Source: Eutypella sp. D-1
Lineage: Eukaryota > Ascomycota > Sordariomycetes > Xylariales > Diatrypaceae
NCBI GenBank assembly: GCA_023313575.1
Contig: JAJTTP010000001.1
Coordinates: forward strand, 1,922,001-1,986,000
Length of the DNA stretch: 64,000 nt
Direction: 5' to 3'
The notes under the pieces are model-generated. The model had not been told where the DNA came from. It searched no databases and saw nothing but the letters and a program-made list of their open reading frames with translations. Made by a program: the position numbers and the translations under genes. Shown in pieces: positions 20,210 through 32,001 of this stretch. Each line of letters opens with the position of its first letter. Position 1 is the first letter of the stretch.

Positions 20210-22422
20210 GTCTCGAGCCGAGCGTCCGGGACACCGCTGTCCTTTGTGTACAAATATGGGATTACGACGGCTTCGGGCACTGGTATAATAAGGAAGATGT
20301 TGACCAATTGGGAACATCTCAGGAGTTGACATGGCGCATGTACACCTGTATATGATGGAATCGGTACTAGGTCGGATATGGAAGAAAAGGGCTTTGCGAA
20401 CAGAAACACGGAAAACACAGACTCTACGACAACATCGACAGCAACGACAATAATTCTTCCATTCGATAGATTCCCTCCCTACCCTGCGGCGTTTTCACTT
20501 TTTCCTGTTCTCGGGTTTCGCCCCGCCAGCCCCGGTTCAGTCCTGGGGCACCGGCACCTTATCGTATAGCTCGGCAGTCATGCAGCTTCATGGTGCGGTT
20601 AACAGGCCACGCGCCTGAAGCATGAACAGCTATATAGCAATGATTGATGTTTCGTTTTGCTTGATGAAACTGGCTCGATATTCGTCTACAAGCGTGAATC
20701 TGTCATCTGCCCACTAACCGTACGTAGGACCCTAGCAATCCTACCAACCACACAATCTGTAACAGGGTAGGAAGGAGATAGTCTGGTGCTTATGACGTTG
20801 ATCTTTCCCGAATTTCTCTGTCGTCTCTCTCCTTCGCTTGGAAGTCTCACGATATGGGGGCGTGCTGCCGGGTTACTCTGCAGGAAACGTTGACGCATAT
20901 ATCTACCACGCAGGCCGTTCATTGGTCTGCCTCAAGTTGAACCTGCAACGCCCGTCCCGCATAGCTGTAGCACCGACCAATAAAGTCACAGGGCTGGGTA
21001 GCGTAGGAAAAGGGGACCATCAATATCTTTACTCTAGCTAACTCAGAATGTGTTGTAAGGGTAGTAACTATAGATAGCAAGTCGAGGCTTAAAAGAGGAG
21101 AGGACAGTGATCATATTGTTTAATCTGATGAATTTCAAGCTGAACTGTTAGCCAACTATTAACAGCAATTCGCGTTTGAATTCCCGGTGTTGTAACAGCC
21201 GGCCCGTGTGTTATCGTGAATAGCTCCAAGCCACAATCTCAACGACAAACTAGGCTATGGAATGGTAAGGCTCTTATTTGATAGCTTGACTCGGGCTGAT
21301 TACCATAAGACTGTGGATGGGATTGCATACAACCTGTTGTTTAGGTTCTCGCCACTTAGATGTCTGTCTCGAGCTTCCCGGGCACCGAGACCAATGTAAT
21401 CACCGTAAGATATCATCGGCTTTGGGATATCTCCAGATGATAGGTAAGCTAAGCGCTCGCAGAATGAAATAGAAGAGCGGGAGATCTTCGTTAAGCGTGA
21501 TCTGTCTGCCTGCTTACGCTAAGCGCGTCTAAGAAATTCCCCGGCGGCTGTTAGCAATGTGGAATAATGAATTAGTTGACAGCAGCTCTTTCAGAAATGT
21601 TGACGAATAGCATGATATGATGGGGGTACCTACCTGTTCATTGAGCAATATTATTTTACCGAATTCCCCGTGGGAGGGTCTAGGAAAGCCTAGACCCGTG
21701 TGTTTTCTGCCCTGTAGGCTCAAGGCTCAAGAACACACCTGATCTAGATAGGCCGACAATCCAGAGCTCGGAATGGGAGGTTTGGGACCGGTCCGTCTAG
21801 TTATCTGAGATGTCTTCATTAGATAAGTCACCGTTCGCGTTCCAACACGTTCCCCATGTGGTGTGGCGTTCGTAGCGCCCGCTTCGTTGCCAGGGAGCCA
21901 GGCTCTGGCGGGAGGGAGGGGGGAGGGGGGAGGCGTGGAGGAATGGGCACAATGCGAATATGTCTCACCTCCTCGATCGGGCAGCGTAAGGAAGGAGGGT
22001 ACTTTCCCCTTCTCACGTAGACCGAAGGTTTAATTTACATTCTTCGCCTGTCCTCGCAGGCGAGTTTTTAAGGACACAGCGATGGGTGGGAAGGAAAGCA
22101 AAACACAGAAGCGCGCCGGGTCTGGCATGCCGACTCGACGGACGCGAGTTTCCCGACAGGGAGAGGGCGCGAGAGAAATCTTGCTTAAAGCGGCGGTACC
22201 GTCCCCGAAGCTTTCGTTGACATGATGTGTGAGATGTCCAGGTCATGTTGTCGCTTCCGGTTGTGGTAGTAGTAAGACCCCGTCACTCATTATAGCCGTA
22301 TAGGTTGTCTCTCTCACTTTAGTCACTCTTTAAGACTTTCTATTTCTATCACTGTTCATTTTAATTGTGTTGTTCTTTGTTATCTACGGTTTGTCGGCAT
22401 AGCAGACGTTCATTCGCCCATC
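20210..22422. other. Gene-free stretch, 2.2 kb
   Basis: No recognisable gene. A GGGAGG-rich purine tract lies near 21910-21935. The right end should contain the promoter of the glucanase gene and possibly a missed signal-peptide exon. Confidence 0.5.
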
Positions 22423-25169
22423 ATGCATTACGCGCTTTCTACCCACTATGCGGGCGAGTCGCTCATCAACCAGTTCAGCTTCTTTACGGGAGATGATCCA
22501 AATGGGGGTTTTGTGAAGTAAGTTTGACGAACTATGCTTACTCCCCCTCCCTACCTGTCAAGCCACACGAGGGATATCGCTAGGGAGTATGACTGACGCG
22601 CAGACCTTACAACACATAGCTATCAGAGCAAGGCGGACGCGTTGTCCAAGAACCTGGTCTCTGTCGACGGGGTTACAAACCAGGTGCGCCTGGGAGTGGA
22701 CTCGTCGAACACGTACGCGACGGACGGGGCGGGACGGCCCAGCGTCCGGCTCACAAGCGACCAGAACTTTAATCATGGTCTCTTCATCGCGGACTTCGCC
22801 CACATGCCCAGCTCGTCATGTGGTGTTTGGCCAGCCTGTACGTGATACAAGCTCCGTCTATCCCCTGAATTTTGACCGAATCCACATATATGTGGCATCG
22901 ATGATCACTTGACTGACAACTCCCTAGTCTGGGCCTTCAACGAGAAGGACAGCGCCTCCTACCCGGCCGGCGGGGAGGTCGATATCATTGAGGGCGCCAA
23001 CACGGCGGAGAGGAACCTGATTTCCGCCCACACGTGAGTAAAGCCTACTCGTTGAACCTGGATTTGCCGACGCTTCGCGATACATGTCTAACATTTGCAG
23101 CGAGCCGGGTTGCGTGCTCCCGAGCACCGGCTTCACAGGGCTGGTGGAGGATGCCGACTGCGGACCGAGCGTGAGTTTTATTGATTTCAGCCATCTGCTC
23201 CCTTCCCCACCCCCTTCTGATCTTCTTCGCCTACCTCTGCGTCCCCTGTAGTCACCAAGTAAATACTATAACCCGCCGATGTAACATGGGCTAATGAAAG
23301 ATTTTCTGAAAAAAATAACAGCCCGACAATACTGGCTGCAGCTACGCAGCGACCGCAGCCGACAGTACGTCGTACGGTGACTCATTCAACGCCGAGGGCG
23401 GAGGCGTGTACGCCATGGAATGGGATGCTGAGGCGCTCAAGATCTGGCACTTCCCGCGGTCTGACATCCCGGAAGACATTGTGCTAGCCGGTGTCATGGA
23501 GGGCACCGGCCCCGAGCCCGAGAACTGGGGCCCACCCCAGGCGGTTTTTGGCGGCTCTCAGTGCGACGCCGACACTTTCTTCTATGATCTGAGTCTCGTG
23601 ATCAATGTCGTAAGTCGAACCTCTATACGATGGACATGATGTTGTTGCATTACTGACTGATGTGTACTTGGCTGCAGAACTTCTGTGGCGAGTACGCCGG
23701 AGGCATCTGGGGTAAGGCAGACCAGTGTAACGAGAAGGCACCCACCTGCGTGGACTGGGTTGCCGGTAACCCGGGTGAATTTGCCGAAGCGTGAGTAACC
23801 CTATGACGACAGCCTTCTAAACCCCAAGAGCCGAGACGGGTACCTGACCATACTGTAATCGTTTAGTTTCTGGGACATTAACTACATCGATGTGTACGAG
23901 AAGAGGCCGATCATCGACCCAGGCATGGGCAACGGAACGTTCCCCAACACGACGTCGTCGGCCCTATTCCCCAACATGACCATGACGAGCAGCACGCCGA
24001 ACTTCCCCAACATGACTATGACGAGCAACACGCCGAACGAGCCTAGCCAGACGCGCACGATAACCCTGGCGCCGGCGTCGACCACGTCCTCCGCGCCTTC
24101 ACCGTCGGGCTCGTCCGGAGTCGGGGCGAACCCCGGCGTCGTCGACGGCTACACGTACCTGGGATGCTTCGGGTCGAAGAACGGGTTCCAGCCGTGGACG
24201 CTGATTGCCAACTTCCCGGACATGGACATCGAGGCTTGCGTGGCCAGCTGCGCCGACTACAAGTACGCCGGCGTCTTCGACCAGACCTGCTACTGCGCCG
24301 GCAGCCTCGGCGACGCCGGTGCCGTCGATAACGGCGAGTGCGACTTCCCGTGCCCTGGTAACGCGCTCGAGTATTGCGGCGGCCTTGTCGACGACGATAC
24401 CTTCCCTACCCCCGGTGGTGGCAACGGGACCAACCCCCTGCCCACGGGCACCGGATCCTTCCCGGTATCGGCGCTGCCCGCGACAATCGTCCCTCGAGCG
24501 CCAGCGAACCTCAAGCCCAGAATGATGCACCGTGGCGCTCACAAGCGCGCTGCGCCGAACAATATCCTGCTGACCGTGTACGCCGACCTCTCGGACGACG
24601 GGCTTCCCCCGCCAGCTCCGGGCATGGGCGGCAACGGCGACGGAAATGGAAACGGCAATGGAAACGGCAACGGCAACGGCAATGGCAGCGGAGAAGGCGG
24701 CGACATGACGGTGACCCGCACCGTCACCACGGCGCTCACCGTAACCTACATCGACGTCTGCCCGACGAACCCGACGGAGCTGATCGAGGTCGAGTACTGC
24801 ACGACGACGACCTACACGGTCGAGGAGTGCGGCTGCACGGCGGACGCCATTGCCCCGGCCACTCAGATAGCGGTACCCACGGTGCCGATGGCGACGGTGA
24901 CGGAGACGTGCGACGCATGTGGACAGGCAGGCGAGAGCACCGTCACTCTGACGATTCCCGAGGCCGTTGCAACCGGCGGCTCTGAGGTGGTCGTCACTGC
25001 CATCTCCGTGCAGACCCTGATGCCCATTTCGAACGGCACCGCGGCGCCCGGCGCCGCAGCCGGCAACGGTACCATGCCCGTCATGGCGGGCGCCGTGGGT
25101 ACCAGCGACGTCCTCAGCTGGGGCGTCGCCGCCTGGCTTGGTCTCGTCGGGGTCTTCCTCGTGCTGTGA
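22423..25169 (+). CDS. GH16 beta-glucanase with WSC domain and GPI-type C-terminus; N-terminus uncertain
   Basis: Exons are 22423-22517, 22620-22837, 22928-23033, 23101-23170, 23322-23609, 23678-23790 and 23867-25169, giving 730 residues from the first ATG. The GH16 domain covers about 1-310; the catalytic EVDIIE has nucleophile E121 and acid/base E126. A Ser/Thr/Asn linker with repeated FPNMTMTS sequons follows. A WSC domain lies at about 391-470 (YLGCFGSKNG to EYCGG). Next come a Gly-Asn repeat, a Thr-rich region and a terminal hydrophobic stretch (WGVAAWLGLVGVFLVL) that looks like a GPI signal. Family role: cleaves beta-1,3(4)-glucans at the cell surface or wall. The start is odd: MHYALSTHYAGESL matches the mature enzyme, and no signal peptide is visible upstream, so an exon is probably missing. 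Confidence 0.9.
24645..24690 (+). repeat. In-frame GGNAAY repeat encoding Gly-Asn
   Basis: A coding minisatellite of GGAAAT/GGCAAC-like hexamers, giving a GNGNGN linker between the WSC domain and the Thr-rich stalk of the glucanase. Confidence 0.8.
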
Positions 25170-25596
25170 GTTGAAATGGGTATAATTCTTAATGTTTGAT
25201 TAAGTGGGATCTCTATTATATGTAATAACTTTCTCTTACTCTTTTTTTACCCTCGTCTTTTTGACCTTTCATTTCTGGCCGGCGTGGGCGTTCGAGCGGT
25301 GTCGGTGGAACGCAGCCGCGGCACGAGTAATGCTTATTTGAATGAACGAGCTTCTCGACGGTAGGTAGCACATCTTGGTCTGGCAACACAAAATTTCGAT
25401 TCACCTTCAATATGAGGAGGGGGATAATGGCTTGGGGTAGGGAGTGGCAAAAATCTCTGGTCGGGCCTAGATCCTTTTGTTTGGGCTACTGTGGCGCTTC
25501 TACGCGCATTCCCGTTCAGTGTATTGTAGCTTTTCGCTTTTCGATCGTACATTTCGGGCTGTTCTTCACTAGACTAGGTAAATTTCGAGCCTTGTC
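25170..25596. other. Convergent intergenic region
   Basis: Presumed 3' UTRs of the glucanase (+) and metallophosphoesterase (-). No gene seen. Confidence 0.5.
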
Positions 25597-26708
25597 TTAT
25601 ATCTCGACTGTGATGGGAGGCCTTTTGGTCAGCCTCCCCGTATTCCCGTGTTGCATCGCGGCATTTATCATGACTCCACCGCTGCTGGCACCACCAAGCA
25701 TTACGTAGTGCCATATTACACACTTTACGCCATAGTAGAGGACCTCGAAGGCGTCGAACCAGCTTCTATTAGGGACCATATCCCAAAAGGGACCTCGACC
25801 CTTTCGAGACATTAGGCTTTCATACGCACGCTGGCAGTCGTCCCAGAAAACAGGGCGGAGGCCTCGACCCCAGTGGACGTGTCCAAAGACATGAAGAGTA
25901 GGCTTCACGCGCCATATCTCCTGCAATAAGCCGTCGCACCCGAGTGTTAGGTCAAGATGATAACGCTTCAAGTGGATGTCAGTTCTCTACGGATAATCAG
26001 CAAGGGAAGGAGTGGTTTACTGGAGGAGTATGCGTGACGAGGATATCAGTATCCTGGGGTATCGAGTTATTCCAAGGGTGTTTGTCACGCGTATATTGAA
26101 AACTGTAGAACAAAATCTTAGAGTTCACGTTACGAAGTAAAGGGGCGTGCATAGACATGTTTTGCCCGTGAGTTGACCTACGCAAAATTAGAAGGCCCAC
26201 ATCTAGGAAGGTCAGGGGCGCCGTATACGTTCAGCCTGCGCCCACACTTGAACGCGAGGGTAATCGACTTGTGCTGAAGGTAATGTACACTCTTAAGGTC
26301 GACATTCTTATGACTCAGGGTGTCAACCTCGCTCCTAGCGGTGATATCGAACCAGCTATCGTGGTTGCCGCACACGAAGACCTTGTGCTGGTGTGGAAGT
26401 GAGTCTAACCAGTCTATTTGGGCCTGAATAGAGGCGGCGGTGCCATCATCTGAAGCATCACCGGCGAAGATGAGCAGATCACCATCTTGTACATGAGGTA
26501 CGATGGCGTCGTGCGTATCCGAGATGCAGACGACTTTGATTGGTTGACGATTTCTCGGGGGCTTGACGGGCGTGCCTCGCAGCCAAAGCAAGATTAGATA
26601 GAGGCGGAATACGACGGCCTGGAGTGGTGAGTCGAGGAATTCATCAAGTATGGTGGGCCGTTCCCATATCACGGAACGGCGAAGGCCAAATTTGGTCAAA
26701 AGCCCCAT
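25597..26708 (-). CDS. Calcineurin-like metallophosphoesterase (MPPED-type)
   Basis: Exons on the minus strand are 26708-26182, 26102-26021 and 25965-25597, giving 325 residues. Joins give PSNFA/FQYTRDKHPW and HTPP/RYHLDLTLGCDGLL. The alternative acceptor five codons upstream would insert RTDIH and fits the family less well. Metal-binding motifs occur in order: SDTHD at 63-67, GD at 83-84, GNHD at 114-117, THTPP near 200 and GHVHWG at 231-236. The order and the HLD/GC spacing match the MPPED1/MPPED2 and UPF0046 group. A hydrophobic segment at about 30-44 could be an N-terminal anchor. Substrate is unknown; animal members are weak cyclic-nucleotide phosphodiesterases. Codon use is less GC-biased than neighbouring genes, suggesting lower expression. 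Confidence 0.88.
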
Positions 26709-27917
26709 TATGCCCGATGACGTTTGTGATAGTTATTCCCGGGACAGCACTACTACCCTTTGACCTGAGACTATGATTATGAGAGACTGAAAGTCATTGA
26801 CGTCTGTTTGTGAGAGACTGTTGAGACAATTTAATGTAGAGGGTGGTAGAGGATGGGAGCGGTAAAGCAGAAATCACGTATGCGTGTATTCTCGTGGGAT
26901 CATTTTTGAGCAAGAGGACTTAAATGAGATTATACTCCATAACTAGGTACTATGAGGTCTCATAAACTGTATTTGTACATAACTAGCATCACGTCTGATG
27001 ATGCTCCTACTTAGGTACCTAGGCAGAGCTACTAATTAGCACCCGTGCTTGATGGAACATGACATGCATAGTAAGTACTTGTGCAGTACATAAATATACC
27101 GACCCATATACATAGTAGGCCAACCTACTCTTTACATATTTCCATAGCTCTTCTTGAGTCTTTCAGCCTATGGATGTAACCGTGTCTAACACCTACCTGG
27201 AGGTAATTCAAATGAATCGAAGTAGCTATGTACATACATATTAGGTATCTAGGCAGTTTTCCTAGTTAGGTTAGACTACTCAGAGCTCCAAGGAATCAGA
27301 AAGCTGGAATGCCAAATGGCCTGGGGTGGTGTGGTGACGCAAACCCAGCTGCTGTCCTGCTGTTGCCCTGCCGCCCCTGCTGCCCTGTTAATTGACTTTG
27401 GTACGCCGCAAAATGACGTTAACCGTCGAATAGCTCGCCCTTACAACCCGAGCAACGCAAGCGACAACGCAAGCCCTGTTTTCGCCAACTTTCAGATTGA
27501 TAAGTGATTGTGTGCCCATGTGGTAAATCAAGTTATGACCAAGTCATGACCAAGTAATGACCGTTAACATTTGGACGGGATTTATGGTTCACTAACTACC
27601 TAAGTACCTAGGTAAATATCAATAATTATAACTATTAATCACTCCTAAAATTCCTACGTCCCGCCCACGCCGTCCCATCTCCGTATATCCTCATTTCTCC
27701 TATTTCTCCTATATCTTTCCTTCCCACGACAAACTCGAGAAACAGCTTAGTACGAAACTCTATATACTAAATCCAACTGATAGTATCGACACGTACCTAT
27801 GAAATAGTTTTTAATTCATAACTACCTAGGTAGTATTTACCTAATCATCTTAAGACTTAGCTATAGCTACAGCATGAACGTTTGTGCCTAACTGAGTCTA
27901 CAACACGATACAACACG
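26709..27917. other. Intergenic region rich in ACCTAGG motifs
   Basis: These 1.2 kb lie between two divergent genes. Copies of ACCTAGG/CCTAGGT lie near 27016, 27607 and 27823, with a variant at 27244. No gene is recognised. Confidence 0.5.
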
Positions 27918-30533
27918 ATGACAAGCTTGCGATCCCTATATGCCAAGGATGGCAATCTACCCGAATTAAAGACGAACATGAAGTAGGCTATAATGAAATC
28001 GAGCATATTAAAAAATGATACTCTGAGCTCACCACGTCCTCCTTACAGTGTAGATTATGTTATCCACTACAAGATCCCCCCGGGAACCGGCGCCGAGACC
28101 GAAGCCAACTTCACCGAGCTGATCGAGGCCCTCACTAAAGTCGGTCTCGCCACCGAAGTCCGAAACGGTGGTGACGACTCCTCCCTCCTCATATTTGTCA
28201 AGGTCGCTTCCGAGAAGTACCTGGCCACCCAGATCTACCGCGAGCGAGTCCAGGACTGGTTATATGGCGTTCGCATCACTTCACCCGAGAAGGACGTGGA
28301 AAAAGCCTTCAAAGATGAGCCCGTAACTGATGCTGAAAGACTACGACTTGTGTATCTACTCATAACTAAGCCTAAGAATGACGGAGGCGCCGGCATCACT
28401 CCCAATGCATCCCGGTGGAAGAATGTGGCATCCATATTTCCCTTGCATAACCACGCCTTCAACCGTCAATGGATCAAGCAGTGGAGCTCAAAATATATCC
28501 TAGACGAAAAGGACCTCGATCAGATCAGGGACAAGTTCGGGGAGAGTGTCGCTTTCTACTTCGCCTTTGTGCAATCCTACTTCTCTTTTCTCGTCTTCCA
28601 TGCCGCCTTCGGCTTTGCTGCGTGGCTTATCTTGGGCCAGTACTCGCTGTTTTATGCCCTGGCCAATTCTGTCTGGACCGTCGTCTTCTTTGAATGGTGG
28701 AAGAAGAAAGAGGTCGATCTTGCCGTGCAATGGGGCGTTCGAGGAGTGTCACGGATTCAACACTTGCGGACTCAGTTTAGGTGGGACCATGAGGCCGTCG
28801 ACGCCGTCACTGGCGAACCCGTCAAGGTCTATTCTCCAATTAAGAGGCTAAAGACACAGCTGCTCCAGATCCCCTTCGCGTTTGCCTGTTTTTTGGTCTT
28901 GGGTGCCCTTTATATCTTCTGCTTCTCTATCGAAATCTTCCTTTCGGAGGTCTATGATGGCCCACTGAAGACATACCTGGTACGAAATCTAGCCCGCTGT
29001 ATCCACACCTAGCTAACATCTACTAGGTGTTCACTCCCACACTCATCTTAACTGGAGCCCTACCGGTTCTGTCCACGATCCTCGGCAATTTCGCAGAGAA
29101 GCTGACGGAGGCCGAGAATTATCAAACAAATGACGGTAAGAAACTCGCCTCGTCACATGTAGGGGCGACTACTAACTTGGTCGCTAGCTCACAGTGCCTC
29201 TCTGGTTCAAAAGCTTTTCTTCATCAACTTTCTCACCTCATACGTACCACTGTTCCTCACAGCCTTTGTGTATATGCCGTTTGGCAACCTGCTAGTGCCC
29301 TATCTCGATGTCTTCAGGAGTACAGCGGAGAAGTTCTCAACCGAGCAAGTCATCACAACACAAAGTTTCCAGATCAACCAAGACCGACTTAAGAACCAAA
29401 CTATTTACTTCACCGTGACAGCCCAGATCGTCAACCTTGCTCTCGAGGTTATCGTACCGTACGTGAAGCGCAAGGCCTTCAAAGAAGTCGAGAAGGTCCA
29501 ATCCAAAATCGTCCACAAGGACAATAGTGAGAAGAGTCCTGTCGTGCCCGACGCCCCCGAAGAGCACGCATTCTTGAAGAGGGTCCGGAACGAGGCGAAA
29601 CTTGATGTTTACGACGTTACCACGGACTACAGGGAGATGGTTGTTCAGTTCGGTAAGCACTTCGAGAAATGCATTGGTCCGATCGAGTTATGTTAATCTT
29701 TTCTAGGCTACCTATCACTATTTTCAGTTGTTTGGCCGTTGACACCAGTCTCATTCATGATCAACAACTGGGTAGAACTGCGGTCAGACGCAATGAAGAT
29801 TGCAACTGGCAGCCAGCGGCCGATTCCTTGGAGGGCTGACTCGATCGGTCCGTGGATCAACTCATTGGGATTCCTCTCGTGGCTCGGTAGCATCGTGAGC
29901 TCGGCGATCGTCTTCCTCTTCTCTGGCGACGCCAATGGTCCCGGCGGTGAACCCTGGAACATCTCTGGCTGGGCCCTGCTCCTTAGCATTCTGTGTGCCG
30001 AACACGTTTACCTAGGCTTGCAGTACGTAGTGCGCTACGTTTTGGCGCAGCTAGATAGCCCGGGGGTACAGAAGGAACGCGCCGAGCGCTTCTCCATGCG
30101 CCGAAAGCTTCTCGAGGAGAGTCTCGGTCAGGAGGTCACAGAAAGGCCTATCCCCCCAACCGTTCAGTCTGGCGAAAAGATTACCCGTGAAGCCCTCGAG
30201 AACGAGGCTCGCAGAATGTCGGTCAGCGGAGCCGTCAACTCACCCGAGCACGCGTAAGTTCTTGCCCTAAGACACGAATCAGATAGTATATTTCTTCGAT
30301 CCGATGGCTAACGACGGGTATCAACAGGTTCTGGCAGCGGCAGCAGGGCATGGATGAGACCGTCCAGATCGGCAGGAGGTTGATATCTCAGGTAAAGCTG
30401 CCTCAATCGCAGTCTCCTTCTTTTCCTTCGTCCCATTTTCTGCAGTTCACACTCTTTCTTCTATTACTTGCCCTATTGTACTGACCAATTCGCACGATAG
30501 ATCGGTTCTATTAAAGAGACACCGCAGCGCTAG
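27918..30533 (+). CDS. TMEM16/anoctamin calcium-activated scramblase (Ist2-like)
   Basis: Exons are 27918-27982, 28049-28979, 29027-29135, 29188-29652, 29707-30253, 30328-30391 and 30501-30533, giving 737 residues, close to afTMEM16. The first join gives TNMNVDYVIHYKIPP; without it an unspliced ATG at 27993 also reads in frame but fits less well. The N-terminal cytosolic domain covers about 1-175, followed by about ten membrane helices (ESVAFYFAFVQSYFSFLVFH begins the first). All six calcium-site residues of the family can be placed: N451 and E455 (NLALE), D515 and E518 (DYRE), E547 and D551 (ELRSD). Family role: calcium-dependent phospholipid scrambling and ion leak; yeast Ist2 also tethers ER to plasma membrane. 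No long polybasic Ist2 tail is present. The last coding exon is only 33 nt. Confidence 0.95.
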
Positions 30534-32001
30534 GCGCCCCCAGGCGTCCTGACCTAGGAGAGATGGGAGGGGTTGGTCGTGGGATTAATTATATCGACGG
30601 CGGTGGGCTTGGTTCTAAAAGGATAGGATGGAACACGCAGGCTATAGGCGCTTATCACTTTGCCTACTTTGACAAGAAAATGGAACTACTAACGTATTTT
30701 TTCTAAGCCTTTCAATTGTGACAAGATGAGGCGAAACATCATGAAATGGGATATGGTCCGGGCACAAGCTTTCTCAGGTTTCGCCAAGGTTTGAGGATGA
30801 GGCAACTAACCCTCTGCACAGAGACGCTTGACGGCTATAAGGGCATAACCACCCCCCCCCCCCCCTCCCCCGGCCCCGCACCGCAGAGCGAAGTGGGAAA
30901 TTAATCATATCTATATCCAGGTAAGAACGCTGGGCCCCCTTTACCGAAGGATATATCAGGTAGGTAGATGATCCCCGTGGCCATGTGGACTGTGACCCGC
31001 TGACAGCGATAACGTGAGTAGGGTGCTAGGTAGACATGGTATACTGCATGAGTCCGGGGGAGGGGGGGGGATTGCCCCTGGCGGTGCGAAATTCGGGTCC
31101 GCGAGCGAAATTCGGCTGGTGTGCGTATGCGGAAGGCCCGTCTGCGAAGCCGAGTAAAGCGCTTTTCGGTCCAGGCCGGACGCCACTCACACCTACCGTA
31201 GCGCGGTTTGAGGATCCGGCACTGAGTAAGCGCAGGGGAAATTTCGGCGGGTGGGTAGAATGCCTCGGTTTATAAAACGTCAGTCATAACCCGCTTTCCC
31301 CTATCTACTTACTTCCACCATATAAGCACCTATCCATTTACATTCCAGGAGAAGAGTATGGTAACAATGAATACGAAGAATGCGAAGCCGTTTGTTTGAA
31401 CAACTAAGAGGGTTTTATTCGTGTATCTCTATGTGAGGTCAAGCCAGCCCCTGGCAGTGATACAAGCGTGTATATTCATACACGTAGGTATAAGTTATAC
31501 CTACCTCCTCGTCCCCCTCTCCCTTTGCATTTAATAATACACCCGAGTGCCTCTTGTTCTGAGCTCCTTGGCAAAGCGCATACACACAAACCCACCCACC
31601 CAAGATAAACTCCGTGTTTCCATGCGTTGTTGTAACGCCTTCGCCGTGTACTTGCACATTAGTCAAAAGGCATTTTCCCCTACCCCCATTCTTTTCCCTA
31701 GCCAGCTCTTGATCTTAGAAGAGAAAATAGAAGAAGGTAAAGGAGAAAAAGAAGAAACACCTCAAACAGAACCCAACCGAAAGCAACCAGACCAAACCAA
31801 CCAGCGTAACAGGCTGATGACCAGACTGAACCAAAACACCCCCTCGAGCCAAGACATGCTGGATAGTACATGAACGATGATACACGGACAGACAGAGAAA
31901 AGGCCGGAGACTGAAGAGACTGACAAAGGAAAAGCTGAAGCGAGCGACAAGAGTGCTTTACAAGTTATGGGTCTGTAAGTTGTTTCTTTTTTTTTTCACT
32001 G
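30534..32001. other. Convergent gene-free stretch, 1.5 kb
   Basis: 3' sides of TMEM16 and the Zn2Cys6 gene. Contains a C run at about 30852-30865. No recognisable gene. Confidence 0.5.

Noticed and set aside
22242..22290. ATG near 22243 encoding MLSLPVVVV as a possible glucanase signal-peptide exon
   Set aside because: Its donors are all phase 0, and no acceptor upstream of the GH16 exon gives the required frame.
27993..28048. Unspliced start of the TMEM16 gene at ATG 27993
   Set aside because: It is in frame, but the spliced start from 27918 gives NVDYVIHYKIPP as in the family and uses normal splice sites. The unspliced form remains possible.
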